The notes beneath the pieces were generated by a model, which was not told the DNA's origin, did no database searches, and was given only the letters and a program-made list of their open reading frames with translations. The translations under genes and the position numbers were made by a program. This document shows positions 9,444 to 17,162 of a DNA stretch of 64,000 nucleotides, in pieces; position 1 is the stretch's first letter, and every line of letters starts with the position of its first letter. The stretch comes from Parabacteroides sp. TM07-1AC (GTDB lineage Bacteria > Bacteroidota > Bacteroidia > Bacteroidales > Tannerellaceae): NCBI RefSeq assembly GCF_003480915.1, contig NZ_QUKD01000004.1, forward strand, positions 404,277 through 468,276, in the 5' to 3' direction.

Positions 9444-9502
9444 AAATAAAGAGAGGAATGCTGAAATTCATCAAAAATGAAAATCAGCGTTCCTCTTTAT
9501 TT
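9444..9502. terminator. Long bidirectional hairpin between manA and panE
   Basis: The left arm 9444-9471 and the right arm 9478-9502 pair over about 25 bp with a few mismatches (core GAGGAA...TTCCTC), flanked by A-rich and T-rich ends that suit termination in both directions between these convergent genes. Confidence 0.8.
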
Positions 9503-9507
9503 GTTTC

Positions 9508-10440
9508 TTACCGGGGGTAGGGGAATTGAGTCAGTCCCTTGTACATAAATTGGTAGGTAGGAACTTCCAGCTTCAACGCCTCTGCTTCGCGTATCACGTA
9601 ACCGGTCAGTGTCTCTATTTCGGTCTTGCTTCCCCGTCTGAAGTCGGTGTGCATCGAAGTGGTTGAGCCGTTTGGCATCATTTGTTGCGACTTGATCGAT
9701 GAGAAAACGATATCCTCCGGCAATTTGATACCTTTGGCTTCCGCTACGCTCTGCAGTTCGTATCCCAGGGTGATGAACAGGTCGATATGCTTATCTATCA
9801 CTTCGTTGATCGTCTCGTTGAAATAAGAGGTGATCGTTGCCGCAGTGGAGATCATAAAAAACTTTTTCCAGATCTCGAAGTCTATGTCGGCAGGATTGGT
9901 CGACAGGATACGGGCGCTGCTGAGTAACTTCTGTAACTCGACCTGCTTTTCTTTATCCTTGCTGTTGTGGCCGAAGAAGAGACGGTCTTTCAACGTGAAT
10001 TTTTGTACATGGCCGGGTGAGACAAGGCGTGATCCGATGTAAACGCAGCCTTTCCATACCTTGTTGTCGGGCACTATTTGCTGTATCCGTTCGGATATAT
10101 CCGCACCGTTGAGCAACGGGATGATGATGGTGTCCGGGCCGATTACCGGCGCAAGATCCCGGATATTATCTTCCAGATCATAGCTTTTGGTGCAGCAGAA
10201 CAGATAGTCCACCGGTCCGATTTCTGTCGGATCGTCAGTAGCCAGCGTTGGAATGGCGGTTATTTTCTTAAATGATTTTTTTATTTCTAATCCGTCTTTT
10301 CTGATAGCCTGCAGGTTTTCACCCCGTGAAATGAAAAAGATTTCCACTTCTTCTGAGTTTTGGTAGTACGCTGCCAGCAACCCACCGTAATATCCCCCTA
10401 CAGCCCCTATTCCGGAAATAGCAATTTTTATTTTACTCAT
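9508..10440 (-). CDS. panE: 2-dehydropantoate 2-reductase
   Basis: 310 residues of the ApbA/PanE family. The Rossmann motif GIGAVGGYYGG is at the N-terminus, and the C-terminal helical domain carries EIWKKFFMIS with the expected catalytic Lys region. The family reduces ketopantoate with NADPH in pantothenate synthesis, but many paralogs act on other 2-oxo acids, so the substrate is inferred. The upstream CATCTTTG box is one base off the -7 consensus. Confidence 0.88.
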   Translation of the reverse strand: MSKIKIAISGIGAVGGYYGGLLAAYYQNSEEVEIFFISRGENLQAIRKDGLEIKKSFKKITAIPTLATDDPTEIGPVDYLFCCTKSYDLEDNIRDLAPVIGPDTIIIPLLNGADISERIQQIVPDNKVWKGCVYIGSRLVSPGHVQKFTLKDRLFFGHNSKDKEKQVELQKLLSSARILSTNPADIDFEIWKKFFMISTAATITSYFNETINEVIDKHIDLFITLGYELQSVAEAKGIKLPEDIVFSSIKSQQMMPNGSTTSMHTDFRRGSKTEIETLTGYVIREAEALKLEVPTYQFMYKGLTQFPYPR

Positions 10441-10512
10441 GTCGTAATATAGGCAGTTTCAAGTTAATACTTTATATAATAACGCAAAGATGAAAAATAA
10501 AATCGAAACCAT

Positions 10513-11373
10513 TTATATGAGTTTCAGTTCTTTTAGAAAGTCGGGGAAACTTTGTTCAAAATTAACACCGAAACGATAGTCCGTCTTGGCTTCATAGGTT
10601 CGTCGGATGCTTTCGGCGGTGAAATGCACGGCGATGGCGGCCGATCCGATCAGGGTGAAGTCATTCAGCAAAGCTGCCAGTAATGCGCTTGCGAATACGT
10701 CGCCTGTCCCGTGGTAGTAGCCGGGCACTTTCCTGGTAAAGACATAATCGATTGCATCCGTCGTCCGGTCGTAGGTGGCTGCTCCCAGTTCGTCGTCTTT
10801 GAAGAAAACACCTGTCAGGACTACCTGTTTCGGTCCCAGTTCGCTTAGTTTTCGCAGCAGGCTTTCGATGTAGGCATGTGTATAGGGGCCCGGACGATAA
10901 GGTTCGTCCAACAATAAAGCGGCTTCGGTAAGGTTGGGGACGATGATATCCGCTTTTTGGCAGAGTGATCTCATTCCGGCGGCAAACTTGCGGGTGAAAC
11001 TGGTATACAGCTCACCGTTGTCGCCCATCACCGGGTCGACGAGGATCAGGTTGTCATCTCTCCTGAACGTGTCGAAGAACTCTTTTACGATGTCCAGTTG
11101 CTCGAATGATCCGAGATAACCGGTGTATATGGCGTCAAATTGTATGTCGAGCGATTTCCAGTGCTGCATGATCGGACGCATGTCCTCTGTCAGGTCCCTG
11201 TATGTGTATCCGCTGATTCCTCCGGTATGGGTGGAGAGAATAGCTGTGGGAAGCGCCGAGGTTTCGATTCCTGCAGCTGATAAAATGGGTAATGCGACTG
11301 TCAGCGAGCATTTTCCGAAGCCGGAAATGTCGTGTATGGCTGCGACTCTTTTTTGATGTGTCTTATTCTTCAT
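10513..11373 (-). CDS. Pyridoxamine/pyridoxal kinase (ribokinase family)
   Basis: 286 residues from the ATG at 11373 (MKNKTHQKR); an upstream in-frame ATG at 11457 would add an unrelated 28-residue, Cys-rich leader and is disfavoured. Motifs: AAIHDISGFGKCSLTVALPIL, the substrate loop GGISGYTYRDLT, DPVMGDNG, and GTGDVFASALLAALL with the catalytic Asp of the PfkB/ribokinase fold. It phosphorylates a B6 vitamer with ATP to make PLP or PMP. Confidence 0.9.
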   Translation of the reverse strand: MKNKTHQKRVAAIHDISGFGKCSLTVALPILSAAGIETSALPTAILSTHTGGISGYTYRDLTEDMRPIMQHWKSLDIQFDAIYTGYLGSFEQLDIVKEFFDTFRRDDNLILVDPVMGDNGELYTSFTRKFAAGMRSLCQKADIIVPNLTEAALLLDEPYRPGPYTHAYIESLLRKLSELGPKQVVLTGVFFKDDELGAATYDRTTDAIDYVFTRKVPGYYHGTGDVFASALLAALLNDFTLIGSAAIAVHFTAESIRRTYEAKTDYRFGVNFEQSFPDFLKELKLI

Positions 11374-11690
11374 TTTCTTTATTTTTATATCAATACAACA
11401 GCAGGCATGCGGGAAATGTTGGAGGCGTATTTCCTCCGTTTCTGCCAGCCGTTGCAAAATAAGCTGATTTTATCAACAAACAATCTGTTTTGACAGAAAA
11501 GGAGGATTTTTTCTTCCGGTTCTCTCGTTTTGGCATATTTGGAGTATTTGGTCTCTGCTACGACCTACATTTATAAATTTCGTAAATAAAATAGTTGAAG
11601 ATGGGTGCAAAACAGTGTTTCCGGAGGAATACCTTTACATCTGAGTTTTTAAGGCTCTTGCTAGGGTAACTAGAGAAAATTTATATATAG
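11374..11690. other. Non-coding stretch upstream of a small ORF
   Basis: About 310 bp without a supportable gene. It contains a weak -7-like TACCTTTA near 11629 on the plus strand and no clear long hairpin. It may be the leader of the 96-residue ORF that follows. Confidence 0.35.
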
Positions 11691-11981
11691 ATGATTGTAG
11701 TTGAATATTTTGGAGCTGAAACTAATTTCTTCCCCCGGAAGGGTGGAGGGAACAAAAGAAGACTGAGATCAGTGTATGCCGTCTGTTTCGCAAGGCGCAG
11801 ACGTGGTGCTTCACCGGTATGGAATTGTAAAAACTCGCCGAACGGCGAGGATAATCCCCAGGAAGTGGGTTACAGATCTGATTATACGGGTGCTTTTATT
11901 ACGGATTGGGAAATCCCTATGGAGCCGCAGGGTACAAGAGATGACCCCGGCGTTGATTTTGTAGTTGATTGGACTAACTAA
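11691..11981 (+). CDS. Small protein of unknown function
   Basis: 96 residues, not recognised. The N-terminal half is strongly basic (RKGGGNKRRLR, FARRRRGASP) and the C-terminal half acidic (NGEDNPQEVGYRSD, ending DDPGVDFVVDW). No signal peptide, membrane helix or Cys pair is seen. The ORF is followed after 106 bp by a good intrinsic terminator, which supports a transcript here, but the start ATG has no other support. It may instead be a chance ORF in a non-coding RNA. Confidence 0.4.
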   Translation: MIVVEYFGAETNFFPRKGGGNKRRLRSVYAVCFARRRRGASPVWNCKNSPNGEDNPQEVGYRSDYTGAFITDWEIPMEPQGTRDDPGVDFVVDWTN

Positions 11982-12087
11982 TTTTTTTATGAATTCAATG
12001 TAATTGGTGAAATCATACTTTTTACTCTATAACGTTAATCCTCATATCTAATAACGTTGTATCCCAAGCCCTTTAGTGGGCAAACAT

Positions 12088-12118
12088 CCGCCCTGTTCGT
12101 GAGAATAGGGCGGTTTTT
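12088..12118 (+). terminator. Intrinsic terminator
   Basis: CCGCCCT (12088-12094) pairs with AGGGCGG (12107-12113), followed by TTTTT. Best explained as the end of the transcript carrying the 96-residue ORF. Confidence 0.85.
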
Positions 12119-12162
12119 ATTTATGATGCTGACAACAAATATACAGGATGGTGTTGTATAGC

Positions 12163-12396
12163 CTAATGGTTGCAAACTTTAGTGATATCCACAGTGAATC
12201 CGTCATCTTTCGGCATGAATTTCCCTTTTTGTTTCAGAAATTCAATCAACTCATCCACATTCATATTTTCAGCCGAACAAGCATAAAAACGTTGTTCCTT
12301 GCCAAATTTCCCAATGATTGCTTCCCGCAGGCTGGCTTCCGAATAACTATTTCCTTCCATCATGAAAAGAACTTCGTGTGCATGTAACTGTTCCAT
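12163..12396 (-). CDS. yecH: YecH-family (DUF2492) probable metal-binding protein
   Basis: 77 residues that match E. coli YecH closely along the whole length: HAHEVLFMM, SYSEASLREAIIGKFG, RFYACSAENM, FLKQKGKFMPKDDGF, and the end CNH. The His residues near the N-terminus and the C-terminal CxH, together with the Cys in ACSAE, are likely metal ligands. The function is unknown in all species. A -7 box (minus strand TATTTTTG, 12430-12423) gives a leader of about 20 nt. Confidence 0.9.
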   Translation of the reverse strand: MEQLHAHEVLFMMEGNSYSEASLREAIIGKFGKEQRFYACSAENMNVDELIEFLKQKGKFMPKDDGFTVDITKVCNH

Positions 12397-12422
12397 AAAT
12401 TTATCTTATTAATTAGTTGGAA

Positions 12423-12430
12423 CAAAAATA
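12423..12430 (-). promoter_or_regulatory. -7 box of yecH
   Basis: Minus-strand TATTTTTG (TAnnTTTG), about 27 bp before the ATG; no clear -33 element. Confidence 0.5.
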
Positions 12431-12566
12431 CACTGTTTATCCATTTAAAATTGTAACATATGTGACAGAAAGGAATAAATTAGAATGATTAACGATTGAT
12501 CAGGAATGTATATATAATGGGGAAATAAAAAAGGAAGATACCACTTTCGTAATATCTTCCTTTAAG

Positions 12567-12639
12567 TGACCTGGGAGGGGCTCGAACCCTCGACCCAATG
12601 ATTAAGAGTCATTTGCTCTACCAACTGAGCTACCAAGTC
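12567..12639 (-). tRNA. tRNA-Lys(CTT), second copy in the transcript
   Basis: 73 nt; acceptor stem GACTTGG/CCAGGTC with discriminator A, D-arm GCTCAGTTGGTAGAGC, anticodon loop CTCTTAA giving anticodon CTT, T-arm GAGGGTTCGAGCCCCTC. CCA is not encoded. It is identical to the copy at 12658-12730, 18 bp away. Confidence 0.95.
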
Positions 12640-12657
12640 GATGTTGGTATCTTGGAG

Positions 12658-12730
12658 TGACCTGGGAGGGGCTCGAACCCTCGACCCAATGATTAAGAGT
12701 CATTTGCTCTACCAACTGAGCTACCAAGTC
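12658..12730 (-). tRNA. tRNA-Lys(CTT), first copy in the transcript
   Basis: 73 nt, the same sequence as the copy at 12567-12639. Anticodon loop CTCTTAA (CTT). Both are transcribed from the promoter at 12786-12816. The short spacers around both copies resemble each other, which fits a recent tandem duplication. Confidence 0.95.
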
Positions 12731-12785
12731 AATCTGTTGCTATCTTCGTTTCCTGATCGTGATCTTTGTTTCTCGATTGCGGGTG

Positions 12786-12816
12786 CAAAGATAGGGGTTT
12801 AATTTTTCTTTGCAAA
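12786..12816 (-). promoter_or_regulatory. Promoter of the tandem tRNA-Lys genes
   Basis: On the minus strand TTTG (12816-12813), 19 bp, then TATCTTTG (12793-12786): a perfect Bacteroidetes -33/-7 pair. Transcription should start near 12780, about 50 nt before the first tRNA. Confidence 0.8.
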
Positions 12817-12845
12817 TTTTTTTGTCGCTTTTTTCTGACTAAATT

Positions 12846-13649
12846 TTACTCGAATTCAAATATATCAGACGGAGTCGTACGCTTAAGTGCTATAAGTGAG
12901 ACATCTTTACCGACACGGACACCCTCCTGGAAAAGGCGGATATCGACGGTTTTATAGGCTAGCTCCGGATGATTATTGTCGCGGCTGAGGTGGCACAACC
13001 AGATATCCTTCAGTTTGGGGTCGTAGTTGGCGGCCAGGAATTCGGCAGCTTCGCGGTTGCTCAGGTGGCCGGTCGGGCTTGCTACACGCTCTTTCAGGAA
13101 AGCGGGGTAGGTGCCGAACTTCAACATTTCCTCGTCATAGTTCGCTTCGATGATGAGATGGGTCGCTAGCCGCATGTAATGGCTGACCGTATCCGTGATA
13201 TGGCCCACGTCGGTAGCGAAGGTGAACTTATGATCGCCATACTCGATATAATAGCCGACGTTGTCGGTGCTGTCGTGCGGAACTTCAAAGGCGGTGATCA
13301 GGAAATCGCGTATCGAGAAAGGCACTTCCTTCTCGATGATCCGGCGCGAACCGATCAAGGTTTCCTCCACATAGCGGCTCTTTTCGATCCCCCGGTGGAC
13401 GGCGGCGGTAGAATATACCGGAATGTTCATTTTCTCTCCCAGGCAACCTACCGTCTTTATATGATCGGCGTGGTCATGGGTTATCAGGACAGCCACGATT
13501 TTAGAAAAGTCGATCGCCTTATCTTTCAACACCTTCTTTATGGTACGTATTCCGATACCAGCATCAATCAGTATCCCGAACTCGGGAGTACCCAGATAAT
13601 AGCAGTTACCACTGCTTCCACTTGCTAAGCTAAGAAATGATAGTTTCAT
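12846..13649 (-). CDS. MBL-fold metallo-hydrolase (YycJ/VicX-like)
   Basis: 267 residues. The N-terminus SFLSLASGSSGNCYYLG and the metal motif THDHADH identify the single-domain metallo-beta-lactamase proteins related to YycJ/VicX and RNase Z/J. Further ligands are expected in FATDVGH and the late LCHLSRDNNH. Such proteins are thought to be nucleases linked to DNA repair or cell-wall control, but the substrate here is not known. It lies 46 bp after the ansA stop codon and may be cotranscribed with it. Confidence 0.88.
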   Translation of the reverse strand: MKLSFLSLASGSSGNCYYLGTPEFGILIDAGIGIRTIKKVLKDKAIDFSKIVAVLITHDHADHIKTVGCLGEKMNIPVYSTAAVHRGIEKSRYVEETLIGSRRIIEKEVPFSIRDFLITAFEVPHDSTDNVGYYIEYGDHKFTFATDVGHITDTVSHYMRLATHLIIEANYDEEMLKFGTYPAFLKERVASPTGHLSNREAAEFLAANYDPKLKDIWLCHLSRDNNHPELAYKTVDIRLFQEGVRVGKDVSLIALKRTTPSDIFEFE

Positions 13650-13695
13650 GTTTTTCTATTCCGCCTCGCGGCTCATTCTGTTTTACATAGTATAT

Positions 13696-14766
13696 TCAGG
13701 AACGGAACGTATCAGGGATTGTCACTTCCCCGATCAGCGAGCAGTTCATGTGGTCCTTCACTTCCTCCGGAGAAAGTCCGTGGCCGAAAAGGAACATCAG
13801 CTTGGCGACGGCACTTTCCGTTGTGCTGTCGAACCCGCTTATAACGCCGGCTTCCAGTAATTTATGGCCCGTTTCGTATCGGTGCATCTCAACGCTTCCG
13901 GCGCAACACTGGGTTACATTTACGATCACGATGCCACGGTCGACCGCCTCTTTGAGCATCTTCAGGAACCAGTCGTAGCTCGGAGCGTTTCCGCTGCCGA
14001 AGGTTTCCATCACGACCCCTTTCAGGTCGGGAATATTGAGGATGCTTTCCACCACTTGCGGCGAGATGCCGGGAAACAGCTTCAGGATCGCTATGTTGCG
14101 GTCGAGCAGATAGTGGGGTTTCAGCGGTTTGCGCGAAACAGGGTGATAAATCTGGCCTGTGTCATATTTGATATAGATGCCGGCATGCGCCAACGCCGGG
14201 TAATTGTATGAACGGAATGCGTTGAAATTGTCCGCATTGATCTTGCTTGTCCGGTTGCCGCGCAACAGGTCGTTTTCAAAGAAGATGCAGACTTCGGGTA
14301 CGATCGGTACGCCGTTTTCCTTGGCAGCAGCTATTTCGATCGCCGTGATCAGGTTTTCCTTCCCGTCCGTCCGCAACATGCCGATGGGCAACTGCGAACC
14401 GGTGAAGATGACCGGCTTGCTCAGGTTTTCGAGCATGAAACTCAAGGCAGAGGCGGTAAACGACATCGTATCTGTGCCATGCAGCACCACGAAGCCGTCG
14501 TATTTCGCATAATTGTCTGCGATGATCTTCACGATCTTCATCCAGGAGTCGGGGCCCATCTCCGACGAGTCGAGCACCGGGTCGAACTGATAGGTCGAAA
14601 CCGCGTAACCGAGCTTCTTCAATTCCGGCATATTATCTCTAAGATGCTGGAAATTAAATGATTCTAATACTCCGGTTTCGGGGTTTTCAATCATACCGAT
14701 TGTTCCGCCTGTGTAGATGAGCAGGATGGAGGCCTTATCTCGCTGATCGTTCATATTTACTGTCAT
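13696..14766 (-). CDS. ansA: Type I (cytoplasmic) asparaginase
   Basis: 356 residues without a signal peptide. Catalytic motifs TGGTIGM (near 19-25) and HGTDTMSFTASALSFM are present, as is GSQLPIGMLRTDGKENL. It hydrolyses asparagine to aspartate and ammonia. The -7 box TACCTTTG ends only 5 nt before this ATG, so translation either begins at the very 5' end of the mRNA or at Met5 (14754), 12 nt further on. Confidence 0.93.
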   Translation of the reverse strand: MTVNMNDQRDKASILLIYTGGTIGMIENPETGVLESFNFQHLRDNMPELKKLGYAVSTYQFDPVLDSSEMGPDSWMKIVKIIADNYAKYDGFVVLHGTDTMSFTASALSFMLENLSKPVIFTGSQLPIGMLRTDGKENLITAIEIAAAKENGVPIVPEVCIFFENDLLRGNRTSKINADNFNAFRSYNYPALAHAGIYIKYDTGQIYHPVSRKPLKPHYLLDRNIAILKLFPGISPQVVESILNIPDLKGVVMETFGSGNAPSYDWFLKMLKEAVDRGIVIVNVTQCCAGSVEMHRYETGHKLLEAGVISGFDSTTESAVAKLMFLFGHGLSPEEVKDHMNCSLIGEVTIPDTFRS

Positions 14767-14770
14767 AATG

Positions 14771-14778
14771 CAAAGGTA
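14771..14778 (-). promoter_or_regulatory. -7 box almost touching the ansA start
   Basis: Minus-strand TACCTTTG (14778-14771), with ATTG 21 bp upstream. The expected start of transcription falls on the annotated ATG, implying a leaderless or nearly leaderless mRNA. Confidence 0.6.
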
Positions 14779-14784
14779 ATAAAT

Positions 14785-15396
14785 TTATTCTTCTCCCTTC
14801 AATACGGGAACGCTTATGTGATATTTTACGGCTATAATACGTGCCAGGAATATGCCCAGCGCCGCCGCGAACTGGGTGATGGAGGGATTCAGCCCGGCAA
14901 GCATACATAAATAATATACGCCTCCGCCGAACACGCACGCCAGGGCATAGATATCTTTCCGGAAGATCAGCGGTTCCTCGTTGATCAATATGTCACGCAT
15001 CATACCTCCGAACGACCCTGTGATCGTTCCCATCACGATTGCCACCCACATGGGGAAGCCGAATTCGAGTGTTTTGGCGATCCCGACCACGCCGAACAGC
15101 CCCAGGCCGATGGCGTCGAATATGAAAAAGGTATTATTCAGCCGGATCACATATTTCCGGAAGATGATAACAAATAATAAGGCGAGAGCCGAAACTGTTA
15201 AATAAGAAGTCTGCTCCATCCAGAAAGGAGTCGCGTTCAGCAGGATATCGCGTATCGTACCGCCTCCGACGGCCGTCACCAGCCCGACCACATAGGCGCC
15301 AAACCAATCAAATTGTTTGGCAGAAGCTAGTCTGATCCCACTAATTGCGAAGGCGAACGTTCCAGTGTAGTCGCAAAAGGTAATGAAATCTATCAT
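14785..15396 (-). CDS. TRIC-type cation channel family protein (UPF0126/YadS-like)
   Basis: 203 residues, start at 15396 (MIDFITFCDYTG). Two repeats of three helices plus one: GTFAFAISGIRLA, AVGGGTIRDILL in repeat one and DAIGLGLFGVVGIAKTL, GSFGGMMRDILI in repeat two. The paired GGGxxRD motifs are the hallmark of the prokaryotic TRIC channels, which conduct monovalent cations through the inner membrane. The frame continues upstream without a stop over the next gene's opposite strand, but that part is not coding. A -7 box TACTTTTG lies at 15418-15411 (minus). Confidence 0.9.
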   Translation of the reverse strand: MIDFITFCDYTGTFAFAISGIRLASAKQFDWFGAYVVGLVTAVGGGTIRDILLNATPFWMEQTSYLTVSALALLFVIIFRKYVIRLNNTFFIFDAIGLGLFGVVGIAKTLEFGFPMWVAIVMGTITGSFGGMMRDILINEEPLIFRKDIYALACVFGGGVYYLCMLAGLNPSITQFAAALGIFLARIIAVKYHISVPVLKGEE

Positions 15397-15546
15397 TTTG
15401 TTTTTTTCTGCAAAAGTAAGTATTTCCTTTGAATTGTGTCTGTTTCTAGCAACACAACCTAAGAATAATTTAAACCAAACGAGTTCCATACTGTTAATTA
15501 TGTATAAGTTTGCATGAGTTAGTTGATTAGTCTTTAAGGCACAAGA

Positions 15547-17031
15547 TTGAAAAAAATGAAAAAGTTTATTTGGATAGGGGTGCTGGCTCTGTTTTCGACC
15601 CAATGGATTCGGGCGCAGCACTTCCCAAAAATGGATACAAGAAATTACGTGAGTGACTCGACCACCTTTATGCCTAAGAAGCCTTGGCTGGCAGCCGGTG
15701 AGGTGTTTGGCCTGAACATGGCGATCTGGGCCTTCGACCGTTTTGCGATGAACGAAGACTTCGCCCGCATCAATGGCCGTACGATCAAGAACAATTTCAA
15801 GACAGGTCCCGTCTGGGACACGGATAAATTCTCTACCAACCTGGTGGCGCATCCTTATCATGGGTCGTTGTATTTCAATGCTGCCCGTAGTAATGGGATG
15901 AACTTCTGGCAATCCATTCCCTTCGCCGCCGGAGGAAGTCTGATGTGGGAGTTCTTCATGGAGGCGGAGCCGCCCTCCATCAACGACCTGATGGCCACTA
16001 CGTTCGGCGGGGTGGAACTGGGCGAGATCACCTACCGTCTGTCCGATCTTTTCATCGACGACCGTACCTCGGGAGCCGAGCGTGTCGGGCGCGAGATCCT
16101 TTCGGGACTGATATCGCCCGTGCGCGGCATCAACCGTCTGATAACAGGTGAGGCGTGGCGTCATCGTCCGCACAAAGGCCGTACCTATTCGTTTGTGCCC
16201 GTGAACTTTATCGTGAGTGCCGGTCCCCGTTTCCTGGCTGAGCAGGAGCATTCGAAGCATGGCACGACCAGTATGCACCTGTCGCTGCGGCTGGATTATG
16301 GCGACCCGTTTGAAGATGAGTTCTATTCGCCCTACGAGTGGTTTCAACTGCGTGCCGGTTTCGATTTCTTCTCCAGTCAGCCCGTCATCACCCAGGTGAA
16401 TGCCATCGGCGCCCTGTGGGGAAAGCGGGTGTGGGAGAAAGGACCGCGCACGTTGACGGCAGGTATCTTCCAGCATTTTGACTATTATGACTCGCAGCTG
16501 CGCGACAGCGAGGGCGACAAGGTTTCCCCTTACCGCATCTCGGAAGCGGCAGCGGTGGGTGGCGGCCTGATCTATTACAAACGGTCGGAACCGAGTGACA
16601 AGGTGGATGCTTACGGCGAATTTTATGTGAACGGTGTCGCCCTGGGCGGTGGCTCGTCCGATTATTTCCGCCTCGACGAACGCGATTATAATATGGGAAG
16701 CGGTTACAGCGTGAAGGCTTTCACGGGGTTGACTTACAACAGGCACTGGTCGTTTCTGCTGAATATGGAGAACTACCATATCTTTACCTGGAAAGGTTAC
16801 AATCCGGACATCGATCTGAGTACGGTCGACCCGAATACCTTCAGCGTACAGGGCGACAAAGGGCATTCACGCCTGACGGTGATGGGGCTTAAATTGGTTT
16901 ATTCTTCCAATAAGAAATGGCATATAGCGTTGTCGAACCGCTACTTCTCGCGGAGGACGCATTATAAGTATCATGAAGATGTCAGCCGGTCTACCTATGA
17001 TGTGATGCTGACGTTCGGTATACGCATTTAG
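15547..17031 (+). CDS. DUF3943 family secreted/outer-membrane protein
   Basis: 494 residues with a signal peptide (MKKMKKFIWIGVLALFSTQW..., cut after IRAQ). The central part (AAGEVFGLNMAIWAFDRF, NLVAHPYHGSLYFNAARSNGM, PPSINDLMATTFGGVELGE) is the DUF3943 signature of Bacteroidetes. The rest alternates short amphipathic strands and ends ...YDVMLTFGIRI, which suggests a beta-barrel in the outer membrane. Function unknown. MKKMKK allows a start at 15547 or 15556. A palindromic array at 17046-17121 follows the stop codon. Confidence 0.85.
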   Translation: MKKMKKFIWIGVLALFSTQWIRAQHFPKMDTRNYVSDSTTFMPKKPWLAAGEVFGLNMAIWAFDRFAMNEDFARINGRTIKNNFKTGPVWDTDKFSTNLVAHPYHGSLYFNAARSNGMNFWQSIPFAAGGSLMWEFFMEAEPPSINDLMATTFGGVELGEITYRLSDLFIDDRTSGAERVGREILSGLISPVRGINRLITGEAWRHRPHKGRTYSFVPVNFIVSAGPRFLAEQEHSKHGTTSMHLSLRLDYGDPFEDEFYSPYEWFQLRAGFDFFSSQPVITQVNAIGALWGKRVWEKGPRTLTAGIFQHFDYYDSQLRDSEGDKVSPYRISEAAAVGGGLIYYKRSEPSDKVDAYGEFYVNGVALGGGSSDYFRLDERDYNMGSGYSVKAFTGLTYNRHWSFLLNMENYHIFTWKGYNPDIDLSTVDPNTFSVQGDKGHSRLTVMGLKLVYSSNKKWHIALSNRYFSRRTHYKYHEDVSRSTYDVMLTFGIRI

Positions 17032-17045
17032 TATCTTTGTTATGT

Positions 17046-17121
17046 CAAAAGTGTTTCACTCTAATGAAACAACTGTTTCTAAGTAATGGAACAACTGTTT
17101 CATTAGGGTGAAACACTTTTG
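17046..17121. repeat. 22-bp periodic palindromic array / bidirectional hairpin
   Basis: Three 22-bp units start at 17053, 17075 and 17097 with the pattern GTTT-N10-(A/G)AAC-N4. The outer arms 17046-17070 and 17097-17121 pair over 25 bp with one G-T wobble. It lies between two convergent genes, 15 bp after the DUF3943 stop, and has the same grammar as the array at 3641-3750. Confidence 0.85.
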
Positions 17122-17162
17122 GGCTAGTAGGGAAATAAGCGAAATTAACGGGTGATGGAGTT

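Noticed and set aside
15397..16866. Upstream extension of the TRIC channel frame
   Set aside because: It is antisense to the DUF3943 gene; the real protein starts at 15396 with the first membrane helix.
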